Source: Lentimicrobiaceae bacterium (GTDB lineage Bacteria; Bacteroidota; Bacteroidia; Bacteroidales; WCHB1-69). From it: DNA of 26,914 nt. The translations under genes were made by a program, and so were the position numbers. How positions within the stretch are numbered: the stretch's first letter is position 1; every line of letters begins with the position of its first letter. The notes under the pieces are model-generated. The model saw only the letters and a program-made list of their open reading frames with translations. It had not been told where the DNA came from and ran no database searches. Shown here piece after piece: positions 1-6,381 of the stretch. Location: the NCBI GenBank assembly GCA_009787675.1, contig WQSU01000005.1:1-26914 (forward strand), in the 5' to 3' direction.

Positions 1-1934
1 TTAGGCGCGTCGGGGGGATTTATGGCATCTCTTAAATCTTTTCCAAAGGGTTCAATGGTGGGAAAAAAGATTTTTCCTGTTCTGGAAACCATAGTACCTC
101 CTTCTAAGTCAGCGCCATCAATAAAATCAAAAACGCCATCGGGATACGGATCCAATTGGATATTCAATCTATCAAAGCCCATCAAACGAATCAACGGAGT
201 TCCTTTTTGAGAGCTATTGGTAAAAAAGCCGTTTGGAACGCCCTCTTCATCACCGGTAAACAGAATATTTAATCTGAATTTTTCTGACGATATCTGGTAT
301 CCGCCAATGCTGTAAACGTTTTTCATCATCAACTTCCAGAGGGGTCCTTTCGTATTCGTATTCGTGCTTCTCAGCAATTTTACGCGAAGTGCTCTAGGCG
401 CAGACACTTCATTAGAAAACTCCCCTACTTGATATACTACATCATTGTCTCCAATTACCTGATATTGGAAAGCAACCGCCAACACCTGATCGGCATTCAG
501 CGCCGTATTCAAGGAGATGAAACCTAATTTTGAGTTATAGGTATATTCATTGGGAGAAAGTAAACGCGCGCTTTCTACCTTTTCGTAGTCTCCACCGGCA
601 TTCAAGCCTTTTCCTCTCAAAATCTGCGTCACAGTGCTAATATCTCTTATCATAGAGGTATCCACTTGCACACACAAAGAGTTGCTTTCATTGTCCGGAA
701 ACCCTACATAGCCAGTTCCAAAGTCGCTATGTAAAGGATCTGCTTCTCCTAAATCTGTAAATGCTACGATATTGCGGTTTTCGTCAGTAGCCGCGCCTAT
801 TTTCGTGCGCCATACTTCAATCTTAGTAATTACAACATTAGACCTTATCAAGGGCAATCCTGACATTGAATGATTATAATTATCTCTAAAATATTGTGCA
901 ATAAAGAAGTGTCTGTTGTCTTCATATTCATCTGCGCGGAAGTAAAAATCTTGTGTTTGTGCACCTCCTGTAACATTGATAGTCTTTTTTTCTGAAGAGG
1001 TTTCCGATGCTACTGCGGTAATATTGAATTTTCCAAACTTCAACCCTACTTTAAGCCCAAACAATGTTTGGCTTCCGGTAATGAGCGAACTCGTCAAGGG
1101 GAGATTAACATCTCCAAATTCAAGCAATTGAAGGATGTCATCTTCTTTTCCTTCATATTTGAGTTTCATCTTGTTGTCAAACTCAAAATTTGATTCTGTA
1201 TTATAATTTAAGTTAAAGCTGATTTTATCACCAATTTTCGCCATTAAACTCAATTGAATCTTGGCATCAAATTTAAAATCAGTATTCTTGCGCATACGTT
1301 CTGTAATATTCGGGTTTCTGTTGTTGTTGTGTACAACGCCGAACATCAGTTCCACGTTACCGGCAGGTCGGATATCAATAATATTGCTACCAAAAATAGT
1401 TTCAAAGACATCTCCACCAACACGGAGTTGGGGAATGATACCGCCACCGCCCCTTCTGTTAGGACCAGAAACATAAGAGGCGCCTTTTTCGCGCCAATAG
1501 TTTTTTATTTCTTGTTGTAAATCATAACCGATATACTCGTTCACATTCATGGAAGCCGCAGGACCAAAAGGGGTTGAGCCAATTTTGTTTTGAAAACGGT
1601 AGGAGTGGGTATTGGGGTCATACTCTATTTCACGGGTAAGCGAAGGAGGCGTATTGAGGTGAAACGGAGAGTAGAACTCAGTGTTAAGAGGATTATTAGT
1701 GGGGTTAGGTACATTTGAGCGCAAACCTGTATCTGGAGGCGAAGCAGGCAGTTCAAAAGCTAAGGTTGAACCACTGTCGTAGTCATCAACCTCATCCGAT
1801 AGTAAAAAATCTGCTTTCTCCCTCTCACCAAAACGTGTAGTTTCCGGTACAGAGATTGCCCAAACAGCAGAGTAGAGGGCAAATACAATAAATGCAGGAA
1901 TGAGATAAAATTTTGCTTGCTTCCCGAAAATCAC
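1..1934 (-). CDS. sprA: T9SS translocon protein SprA, N-terminal 644 codons (partial)
   Basis: SprA (Sov in Porphyromonas) is the very large outer-membrane beta-barrel through which type IX secretion cargo leaves the cell. The reverse strand from 1934 is open to the window edge, giving about 644 codons of a protein that is usually well over 2000 residues, so the C-terminal three quarters are missing. Family-like segments seen on translation include EYIGYDLQQEI (near residue 130), GSQTLFGLK (near 283), GGAQTQDFYFRADEYEDNRH (near 325) and GKIFFPTIEPFGKDLR (near 620-636). The start is taken as GTG at 1934: there is no ATG between the upstream stop (1949-1947) and residue ~125, and the GTG is followed by IFGKQAKFYLIPAFIVFALY, a reasonable export signal. 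No clear promoter was found upstream. The identification rests on remembered family motifs. Confidence 0.93.
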   Translation of the reverse strand, partial: MIFGKQAKFYLIPAFIVFALYSAVWAISVPETTRFGEREKADFLLSDEVDDYDSGSTLAFELPASPPDTGLRSNVPNPTNNPLNTEFYSPFHLNTPPSLTREIEYDPNTHSYRFQNKIGSTPFGPAASMNVNEYIGYDLQQEIKNYWREKGASYVSGPNRRGGGGIIPQLRVGGDVFETIFGSNIIDIRPAGNVELMFGVVHNNNRNPNITERMRKNTDFKFDAKIQLSLMAKIGDKISFNLNYNTESNFEFDNKMKLKYEGKEDDILQLLEFGDVNLPLTSSLITGSQTLFGLKVGLKFGKFNITAVASETSSEKKTINVTGGAQTQDFYFRADEYEDNRHFFIAQYFRDNYNHSMSGLPLIRSNVVITKIEVWRTKIGAATDENRNIVAFTDLGEADPLHSDFGTGYVGFPDNESNSLCVQVDTSMIRDISTVTQILRGKGLNAGGDYEKVESARLLSPNEYTYNSKLGFISLNTALNADQVLAVAFQYQVIGDNDVVYQVGEFSNEVSAPRALRVKLLRSTNTNTKGPLWKLMMKNVYSIGGYQISSEKFRLNILFTGDEEGVPNGFFTNSSQKGTPLIRLMGFDRLNIQLDPYPDGVFDFIDGADLEGGTMVSRTGKIFFPTIEPFGKDLRDAINPPDAP

Positions 1935-2357
1935 GATAGTGTTATGTTAGTCTAAATTTTTATTATAATAAATTAAACGCTTTCTTATCAACCCTTCGAT
2001 GGACAAATCCGTCCACACGAACAATCTTCTTCAACGCGCTGCCTGCTGAATTTTAGGTGAAATCCAACGAGACCAATGCAGATAACGCTTCCGCTTTGCT
2101 ATTATTATAAGAAATTGAGATTTTTTCAATATTTGAGGAGGAAAGCTGCTCAACATATTGCATACAAATTTTTCTCATAACATGGTGGCAGGTGAACAAA
2201 ACTTTTTCTTATTATTTCATCAAAAACTCTGGCAAAAAGAAAGCAATGCTGCTGCTTCCTGACTTCGACACTTTAAAATTTTATATTTTATTACATATGG
2301 TATATCATGTATTTATTTTATAGGTTGTATTGCCCGTCTAGAATGTGATTAAAGATT
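1935..2357. other. Intergenic region, 423 bp, no gene seen
   Basis: This gap lies upstream of sprA and downstream of the DUF3667 gene (both on the minus strand). I see no convincing coding frame, RNA gene or strong terminator. It should contain the sprA promoter, but no clean TAnnTTTG element stands out near 1934. It holds the left arm (2257-2274) of an inverted repeat whose partner is at 3438-3455. Confidence 0.5.
2257..2274. repeat. Left arm of 17/18-bp inverted repeat
   Basis: The sequence TCCTGACTTCGACACTTT is the reverse complement of 3438-3455 except for one base (14 contiguous matches at 2257-2270, then a mismatch, then three matches). The two arms bracket about 1.2 kb holding the DUF3667 gene. 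They may be ends of an inserted unit or two copies of a dispersed intergenic repeat. Confidence 0.6.
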
Positions 2358-3095
2358 TCACCGTTTTAAGATCAAGTCAACAAAAATTGCAACAAACCCT
2401 ACTAAAATACCCACTGTGAGCACTCCAAGCAAATAAGCAAAAAAAGCCTTGATATAAATTCCCGCTTTTTTCTTTTCAAAAAATTGCCCAATTGCCCAAA
2501 TGTAATAGATCATTGTAACAAATAATGTGACACTTATCAAATGTAAATTTGCTACGCCTTGAATAATAAAAAGAATAGATGAGAATATGCTTACAATACC
2601 TGACAAATAACACATAAGAACAAAAAGTTCAAAAAGATTGTAAGCAGATTTTCTAAAAAACAATTTTAACCAAAATGCCATAAATAGCCCTGTTATGATG
2701 GTTGCATAACCGTTATGGTCTATTATCCAATTTGTTAAAAGGAGTTGTGTGGGAAGTACTTCTTGATCAGTTTCGCCAGACAGTTGGGTTTGAAATGTTT
2801 GGTAGTCAATTTGAAAAAAATGGCATACCAGTGTATAAGTCAATGAGGTAACAATAACAAACACGATGGGTTTAATATAGTGGTTTCTATTTTCAGTAAT
2901 GTACTGTCTAACGCTTTCTCCCGGGCTCAAGAGCATTCTTTTTAGGGTAAAAATCCACCCTTTTTTTGCGTGAAAAAAGCCTGCAATTTCGCTAAGGATA
3001 TAACGCCCATCAATTCGTTTAAAATGAGTAGGTGTTCCGCAGTTCGAACAATAGTTTCCATGTACCGGTTCGTTACAATTTTTGCAAATGTTCAT
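2358..3095 (-). CDS. DUF3667 family zinc-ribbon membrane protein
   Basis: The 245-residue protein begins with a short zinc-ribbon (Cys4-x2-Cys7 and Cys16-x2-Cys19). A conserved segment follows, with FTLKRMLLSPGESVRQYI at about residues 49-66 and then NRNHYIKPI. After it come about five hydrophobic segments, near residues 74-94, 130-147, 153-178, 185-206 and 215-242. This layout is that of DUF3667, inner-membrane proteins common in Bacteroidota with no established function. Length is normal for the family. A TATTTTTG promoter element sits about 20 bases upstream of the ATG, so the gene is probably transcribed alone. It lies between the arms of an inverted repeat (2257-2274 and 3438-3455), which could mean it arrived as a unit. 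Family assignment is from memory; a role should not be assumed. Confidence 0.85.
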   Translation of the reverse strand: MNICKNCNEPVHGNYCSNCGTPTHFKRIDGRYILSEIAGFFHAKKGWIFTLKRMLLSPGESVRQYITENRNHYIKPIVFVIVTSLTYTLVCHFFQIDYQTFQTQLSGETDQEVLPTQLLLTNWIIDHNGYATIITGLFMAFWLKLFFRKSAYNLFELFVLMCYLSGIVSIFSSILFIIQGVANLHLISVTLFVTMIYYIWAIGQFFEKKKAGIYIKAFFAYLLGVLTVGILVGFVAIFVDLILKR

Positions 3096-3115
3096 TATTG
3101 TTAATAATTTGGGAG

Positions 3116-3123
3116 CAAAAATA
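3116..3123 (-). promoter_or_regulatory. Promoter -7 element for DUF3667 gene
   Basis: On the minus strand this reads TATTTTTG, a perfect match to the Bacteroidota -7 consensus TAnnTTTG. It lies about 20 bases from the ATG at 3095. A -33 box is weak (GTTTA about 19 bases further upstream). Confidence 0.6.
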
Positions 3124-3217
3124 TATGAAATCTTAAATATTTAAACGCGAGAATAAAAATCAAAGCCGTAGAGGATTTAGCGGCTCATCTACCGGACTTA
3201 CTTAATGGCTGACATAA

Positions 3218-3316
3218 ACGAGCAATGACCAAATCTTACAATATGATATCATCGATGGCGTCAAATTTAAAGGTGTGACTACTTTTGTCAATAATGACTA
3301 TGGTAGTGCTGCCTGA
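3218..3316 (+). pseudogene. Possible C-terminal remnant of a decayed gene
   Basis: One plus-strand frame is open from just after a stop to the TGA at 3314-3316. It encodes DQILQYDIIDGVKFKGVTTF followed by VNNDYGSAA, which has coding-like composition unlike the surrounding AT-rich spacer. There is no start codon of its own, and stops lie immediately upstream in this frame. I do not recognise the family. It could equally be chance, since it is only about 32 codons. Confidence 0.2.
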
Positions 3317-3363
3317 TTTTTTTTTCTTACTTACAAACATACATGCAAAGGAAGTAATTTTTC

Positions 3364-3391
3364 ATTGAGGCACCCAAATCGGTGCCTCGAT
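3364..3391. terminator. Hairpin, probable terminator of the ABC ATPase gene
   Basis: GAGGCACC (3367-3374) and GGTGCCTC (3381-3388) form a perfect 8-bp stem around a 6-base loop. One G-T and two A-T pairs extend it outward to 3364 and 3391. It lies about 80 bases beyond the stop codon of the minus-strand ABC ATPase gene. There is no strong U-tract on that strand, so this is either a weak intrinsic terminator or another structured element. Confidence 0.5.
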
Positions 3392-3437
3392 TTCCATAAT
3401 AATTTGAATTATAATGTATTATAAAACTGCGTTTTGG

Positions 3438-3455
3438 AAACTGTCGAAGTCAGGA
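3438..3455. repeat. Right arm of 17/18-bp inverted repeat
   Basis: The sequence AAACTGTCGAAGTCAGGA pairs with 2257-2274 in inverted orientation with a single mismatch. It lies 12 bases from the stop codon of the ABC ATPase gene. Confidence 0.6.
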
Positions 3456-3467
3456 GATTCAATAAGT

Positions 3468-5219
3468 TTACCCTAACTTTGGAATAGCGTCAATTAATTT
3501 TCGGGTATATTCCGTTTGCGGGTTTTGGTAAATCGCTTCAGCATTGTTCAGTTCCACAATTTTGCCGTGCTGCATTACTGCAATTCTGTCCGACATATAT
3601 TTCACTACCGATAAATCGTGAGAAATAAACAGATAGGTAAGACGAAACTCCTGTTTTAAATCGTTGAGGAGGTTGAGCACTTGGGCTTGCACGGAAACAT
3701 CTAATGCTGAGACCGATTCATCGCAGATGATAAATTTTGGGTTGATGGTGAGGGCGCGGGCAATGGCAATACGCTGGCGCTGTCCGCCCGAAAACTCATG
3801 TGGATAACGGTGCAGGTGTGTTTCACTCAGTCCCACACGCTCCAACAGTTCTATCGCTCTCCTCCTTCGCGCTGCATCGTTGCTTAAAATATGATGCACT
3901 TGCATGGGTTCTATCAACATTTGCCCTATGGTTAATCGTTGATTTAAAGAAGAGTAGGGGTCTTGCAGCACCATCTGTATCTCTTTTCTTAAACGGCGCA
4001 AAGCTTTATCGGAGAGCGCCGTCAGGTTGGTGTTTTTGTAGTAAATGGTACCGGAATCGGGCTCAATGAGTCGCAGCAACGTTCTGCCCAGCGTGGTTTT
4101 TCCGCATCCCGATTCCCCAACCAGTCCTAATGTTTCTCCTTCGTAAATGGTGAGATTTATATCTTCTAATGCCTGAAACCATGTTTGAGCCTCAAACAGG
4201 CTTTTTTTGCGGATAGGGTAGCGCTTGGTGAGGTTCTGAATTTTAAACACTTCCTCCCTTCTCCCTTCTCCCTTCTCTGTTTCTGCCTTATGCTCGCGTG
4301 CTTTCGCGCCTTCGTGCTTTCTGCTTTCTGCCTTCTGCATTTCTCCTTCTACTGTTGGCAGTCGGTGAGGCTTCTCATCCAACTTCGGGCGGCAAGCCAA
4401 CAACCCCCTTGTGTAAGGATGTTGTGGATTTTTGAAGAGGGTCTGGGCATCGCCCTGTTCTACGATAGCGCCTTTGTACATCACCAATACGCGGTGTGCA
4501 ATTTGGGCAACTACCCCCAAGTCGTGCGAAATGAAAATAATGCTCATGCCATACTTCTCCTGCAGCAGTTTAAGGAGTTCTATAATGTTTTTTTGCACGG
4601 TAACGTCTAATGCAGTGGTGGGTTCATCGGCAATTAAAATATCAGGGTTGCAACTCATAGCCATGGCAATCATGATGCGCTGTTTTTGTCCGCCGGAAAG
4701 CTCGTGCGGGTATGCCCGAAACACCTTTTCAGGGTTAGGAAGTTGCACATCGCGAAAGAGCTCCAGTGTTTTTTGTCGCGCCTCTTTTTTTGAAAGATTT
4801 GTATGCAACAACAACGCCTCCGTAATCTGCTTCCCACATTTTATAACAGGATTTAAGGAAGTCATCGGCTCCTGAAAAATCATTGCAATTCTATTCCCGC
4901 GAATTTGCTGTAACTCATTTTCAGAGGTTTGGGTGAGGTTTAAAGGAGTGTGAGGTGAGGAATGAGAGGTGGGGGGCTCCATCATCACATCAAAAAAAAT
5001 TCCGCCCTCCGTAATCTTTGCACTCTTCTTTGTCAGTAACTGCATGATTGATAGAGCTGTTACTGATTTCCCTGAGCCTGATTCTCCCACTACGCCAATG
5101 GTTTCTCCTTTTTTTAATGAAAATGAAACAGAAGATAAGATTTGATTCCAACTTTCATCGTTTTTAAGTTTTAAGGAGAAATTTTTTACTTCAAGAAGTG
5201 GGGTCATGTTATCTTCCAT
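3468..5219 (-). CDS. Fused dipeptide/oligopeptide ABC transporter ATP-binding protein (DppD-DppF/GsiA type)
   Basis: Two complete ABC ATPase domains are joined in one 583-residue chain, the arrangement of GsiA and YejF, which energise uptake of peptides or similar solutes. Domain 1 has Walker A GESGSGKS, signature LSGGQKQR and Walker B ILIADEP. Domain 2 has GESGCGKT, FSGGQRQR and FIICDES. Each ends with the oligopeptide-family extension (NPQHPYTRGLL, then NPQTEYTRKLI). The start is placed at ATG 5219 (MEDNMTPLLEVKNF), with 5207 as the alternative. The in-frame ATG at 5276 overlaps the TATTTTTG promoter element and so cannot be the start. Two parts look expanded by 7-base repeats: the inter-domain linker (bases 4254-4344) and a loop after FFDV in domain 1 (bases 4940-4980). 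No permease or binding-protein gene is nearby, so its partners must be encoded elsewhere. Confidence 0.9.
   Translation of the reverse strand: MEDNMTPLLEVKNFSLKLKNDESWNQILSSVSFSLKKGETIGVVGESGSGKSVTALSIMQLLTKKSAKITEGGIFFDVMMEPPTSHSSPHTPLNLTQTSENELQQIRGNRIAMIFQEPMTSLNPVIKCGKQITEALLLHTNLSKKEARQKTLELFRDVQLPNPEKVFRAYPHELSGGQKQRIMIAMAMSCNPDILIADEPTTALDVTVQKNIIELLKLLQEKYGMSIIFISHDLGVVAQIAHRVLVMYKGAIVEQGDAQTLFKNPQHPYTRGLLACRPKLDEKPHRLPTVEGEMQKAESRKHEGAKAREHKAETEKGEGRREEVFKIQNLTKRYPIRKKSLFEAQTWFQALEDINLTIYEGETLGLVGESGCGKTTLGRTLLRLIEPDSGTIYYKNTNLTALSDKALRRLRKEIQMVLQDPYSSLNQRLTIGQMLIEPMQVHHILSNDAARRRRAIELLERVGLSETHLHRYPHEFSGGQRQRIAIARALTINPKFIICDESVSALDVSVQAQVLNLLNDLKQEFRLTYLFISHDLSVVKYMSDRIAVMQHGKIVELNNAEAIYQNPQTEYTRKLIDAIPKLG
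4254..4344. repeat. Degenerate 7-bp tandem repeats inside the ABC ATPase linker
   Basis: CTCCCTT occurs three times head to tail at 4254-4274. CTTCTG-type heptamers (CTTTCTG twice, CCTTCTG once, then CATTTCT) fill 4317-4344, and diverged units lie between. On the coding strand these encode a charged Lys/Glu/Arg-rich linker (QKAESRKHEGAKAREHKAE and so on) between the two ATPase domains. The 7-base phase holds across the tract. Confidence 0.75.
4948..4975. repeat. Degenerate 7-bp repeats in a domain 1 loop of the ABC ATPase
   Basis: Heptamers such as GTGTGAG, GTGAGGA and ATGAGAG run in phase here. They encode a Pro/Ser/Thr/His-rich loop (PPTSHSSPHTPL) between the FFDV strand and the RGNRIAMIFQEP segment. 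The units are more diverged than at 4254-4274. Confidence 0.4.
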
Positions 5220-5265
5220 AAAACTTAATTTCTTTTTTTTATTGCAGGTGATTTGATAGTTGGGG

Positions 5266-5273
5266 CAAAAATA
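5266..5273 (-). promoter_or_regulatory. Promoter -7 element for the ABC ATPase gene
   Basis: The minus strand reads TATTTTTG, matching TAnnTTTG. The predicted transcript start is near 5259, about 40 bases before the ATG at 5219. The upstream ATG at 5276 overlaps this element, which decides the start codon. No good -33 TTTG is seen at the right distance. Confidence 0.55.
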
Positions 5274-5294
5274 CATTTTTGTAATCTTTTTTTT

Positions 5295-5309
5295 ATCTTT
5301 CGCAAAGAT
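5295..5309. promoter_or_regulatory. Palindrome in divergent promoter region
   Basis: ATCTTT-cgc-AAAGAT is a perfect 6-bp inverted repeat with a 3-base centre. It lies between the promoter elements of the ABC ATPase gene (minus) and the small lipoprotein gene (plus), about 20 bases upstream of each. It could be an operator, or chance in AT-rich DNA. Confidence 0.3.
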
Positions 5310-5327
5310 TTATATAAATAAATTTTC

Positions 5328-5335
5328 TTTCTTTG
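5328..5335 (+). promoter_or_regulatory. Probable promoter -7 element for the small lipoprotein gene
   Basis: TTTCTTTG matches TAnnTTTG except for the second base. It is followed by the GCACCC context and lies 40 bases before the ATG at 5376. No -33 box is clear. Confidence 0.4.
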
Positions 5336-5375
5336 CACCCTTGCAAATTAATATTAATTTAATACATTAAAATTT

Positions 5376-5597
5376 ATGAAAAAAGTTGTTATTCTTTTAA
5401 TTGCTGCGATCGCCTTGTTTTCTTTTTCCTGCAATAAATATTGCAATTGCGACCGATATATTAATGGTAAATTGGATAAAGACTATAACAAAGAGTATAA
5501 AGGTGAATTTGTAAAGGAATCCAGTAAAAAATGTTCCGAATTTAGTAGAGAAGAGTATGATGCGGACGGCGTACTTTACGAAGTAAAATGTAAATAG
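5376..5597 (+). CDS. Small cysteine-rich lipoprotein, paralogue of the one at 6201-6371
   Basis: This 73-residue protein has a signal peptide (MKKVVILLIAAIALFSFSC) ending at a probable lipidated cysteine, Cys19. The lipobox is imperfect (SFSC), as is often tolerated in Bacteroidota. The mature part starts CNKYCNC and carries later cysteines in SSKKCSEFSREEY and near the end (VKCK). The other small lipoprotein in the window shares the C-x-K-x-C-x-C start and the S-x-x-C-S-aromatic-S-x-E-E-aromatic block, so the two are probably paralogues. Function is unknown. It is transcribed alone from its own promoter, and its last 22 bases overlap the 3' end of the convergent ogt gene. It probably sits on the periplasmic or outer face of a membrane. 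Confidence 0.75.
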   Translation: MKKVVILLIAAIALFSFSCNKYCNCDRYINGKLDKDYNKEYKGEFVKESSKKCSEFSREEYDADGVLYEVKCK

Positions 5598-6178
5598 CCT
5601 GCATTTTCAGCGTTCAGCAGTTCTATCTTCTTTTCGATTCCCCAGTAAAATCCTCCCATTTTTCCATTTTGCGCAATCACGCGGTGGCAAGGAATAAGAT
5701 ATAGTATTGGATTCCATCCCACGGCAGATCCTGTTGCACGTTGAGCTTTTGGAGAACCAACCGTCATGGCGATTTTGCTATATGTTGATAATGTGCCTGT
5801 TGGAATTTGCAACAGGGCTTCCCATACTTTCAATTGAAATACCGTTCCTTTTGCACACACTAATAATTTCTTACCTCTTTCCCAGTTTCCGGAAAAGAGC
5901 TTTTTAACATGTTCGTGTTGTTTGTTTGTATGCTGCCGCAAAGTTACATCGGGAAATCTATGGTGCAATTCTTGAAGAACAATTTCTAATGAGCGTGCAT
6001 AACCCACATAGCAAACGCCTTGTGGCACAGAGGCTACCGCTATTTTTCCAAAAGGAGAAGAAAAAAAACTATAAGAGACGGTGCTCTTTTTCCCAAAATC
6101 TGTTTTAGAAGCAGGCTTGATTCTAACAAATGCCTTATTGGGAACCCCTCTGTTTGGAAGCTCTTTCTTCTTTTTCAT
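5576..6178 (-). CDS. ogt: Methylated-DNA--protein-cysteine S-methyltransferase
   Basis: This suicide repair enzyme transfers the methyl group from O6-methylguanine to its own cysteine. The 200-residue product has the C-terminal catalytic fold: FQLKVWEALLQIPTGTLSTY (recognition helix region), the arginine-finger segment with Arg147, and the active-site motif IPCHRVI with Cys164, then the GGFYWG loop. The N-terminal ribonuclease-like part is short and divergent, and there is no Ada phosphotriester domain, so it is Ogt-like. The start is placed at ATG 6178 (MKKKKELPNRG). An in-frame ATG at 6265 lies inside the preceding lipoprotein gene and would add a non-conserved stretch. The gene is the last of a three-gene minus-strand operon after pepP and a small lipoprotein, 22 bases downstream of the latter. 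Its 3' end overlaps a convergent gene. Confidence 0.92.
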   Translation of the reverse strand: MKKKKELPNRGVPNKAFVRIKPASKTDFGKKSTVSYSFFSSPFGKIAVASVPQGVCYVGYARSLEIVLQELHHRFPDVTLRQHTNKQHEHVKKLFSGNWERGKKLLVCAKGTVFQLKVWEALLQIPTGTLSTYSKIAMTVGSPKAQRATGSAVGWNPILYLIPCHRVIAQNGKMGGFYWGIEKKIELLNAENAGYLHFTS

Positions 6179-6200
6179 ATCATTATTATTGATGAAAAAA

Positions 6201-6371
6201 TTAAGAGCATTCGCCCCATTCTTCTCCGGAGTATGCGCTGCAACTTTCCGAAGGGTCAATTTCAAGCTCTTGTGCGTTACTGTTGGGTTTTATGCACGTG
6301 CAGGTTTTTATACAGGAGTGTAAAAAAAGAGCGGCGCATCCAAGAAAAATAATCAGGATAATTTTTTTCAT
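6201..6371 (-). CDS. Small cysteine-rich lipoprotein
   Basis: The 56-residue precursor MKKIILIIFLGCAALFLHSC... has a basic N-terminus, a hydrophobic core and a lipobox (LHSC), with lipidation expected at Cys20. The mature part is only about 37 residues and keeps CIKTCTC, then a SESCSAYSGEEW block and a final Cys. That pattern matches the lipoprotein at 5376-5597. The start at 6371 is preferred because it begins the signal peptide directly. An earlier in-frame ATG (6404) lies inside pepP and would bury the signal. The gene sits 10 bases after pepP and 22 bases before ogt, so it is co-transcribed. No function is known; the cysteines could form disulfides in the periplasm. Confidence 0.7.
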   Translation of the reverse strand: MKKIILIIFLGCAALFLHSCIKTCTCIKPNSNAQELEIDPSESCSAYSGEEWGECS

Positions 6372-6381
6372 AAAAGAGTAA

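Larger units (their letters stand above)
3096..3467. other. Intergenic region, 372 bp, with possible gene remnant and hairpin
   Basis: This stretch lies between the DUF3667 gene and the end of the ABC ATPase gene. It holds the DUF3667 promoter, a short open stretch at 3218-3316 that could be a decayed gene, a strong hairpin at 3364-3391 and the right arm of the inverted repeat at 3438-3455. No intact gene was found. Confidence 0.5.

Noticed and set aside
345..375. Six-base tandem repeat (TATTCG-type) in sprA
   Set aside because: It is in frame, encodes an Asn-Thr run in a loop and has only about three units; not notable by itself and not of the 7-base type.
1254..1520. Plus-strand open frames of 71 and 88 codons
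   Set aside because: They are antisense to sprA, whose protein motifs are unmistakable on the other strand.
2290..2311. Near-palindrome TACAT...ATGTA downstream of the DUF3667 gene as an operator or terminator
   Set aside because: Only 5-bp arms in very AT-rich DNA with an unpaired centre; expected by chance.
4185..4610. Open reading frames on the plus strand opposite the ABC ATPase gene
   Set aside because: They are antisense to a clearly conserved two-domain ATPase and show no family features or promoter of their own.
5220..5276. Upstream ATG at 5276 as start of the ABC ATPase
   Set aside because: It overlaps the TATTTTTG promoter element (5266-5273), and the added residues have no family counterpart.
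6179..6265. Upstream ATG at 6265 as start of ogt
   Set aside because: It lies within the lipoprotein gene and adds 29 residues unlike the family; ATG 6178 gives clean operon spacing.
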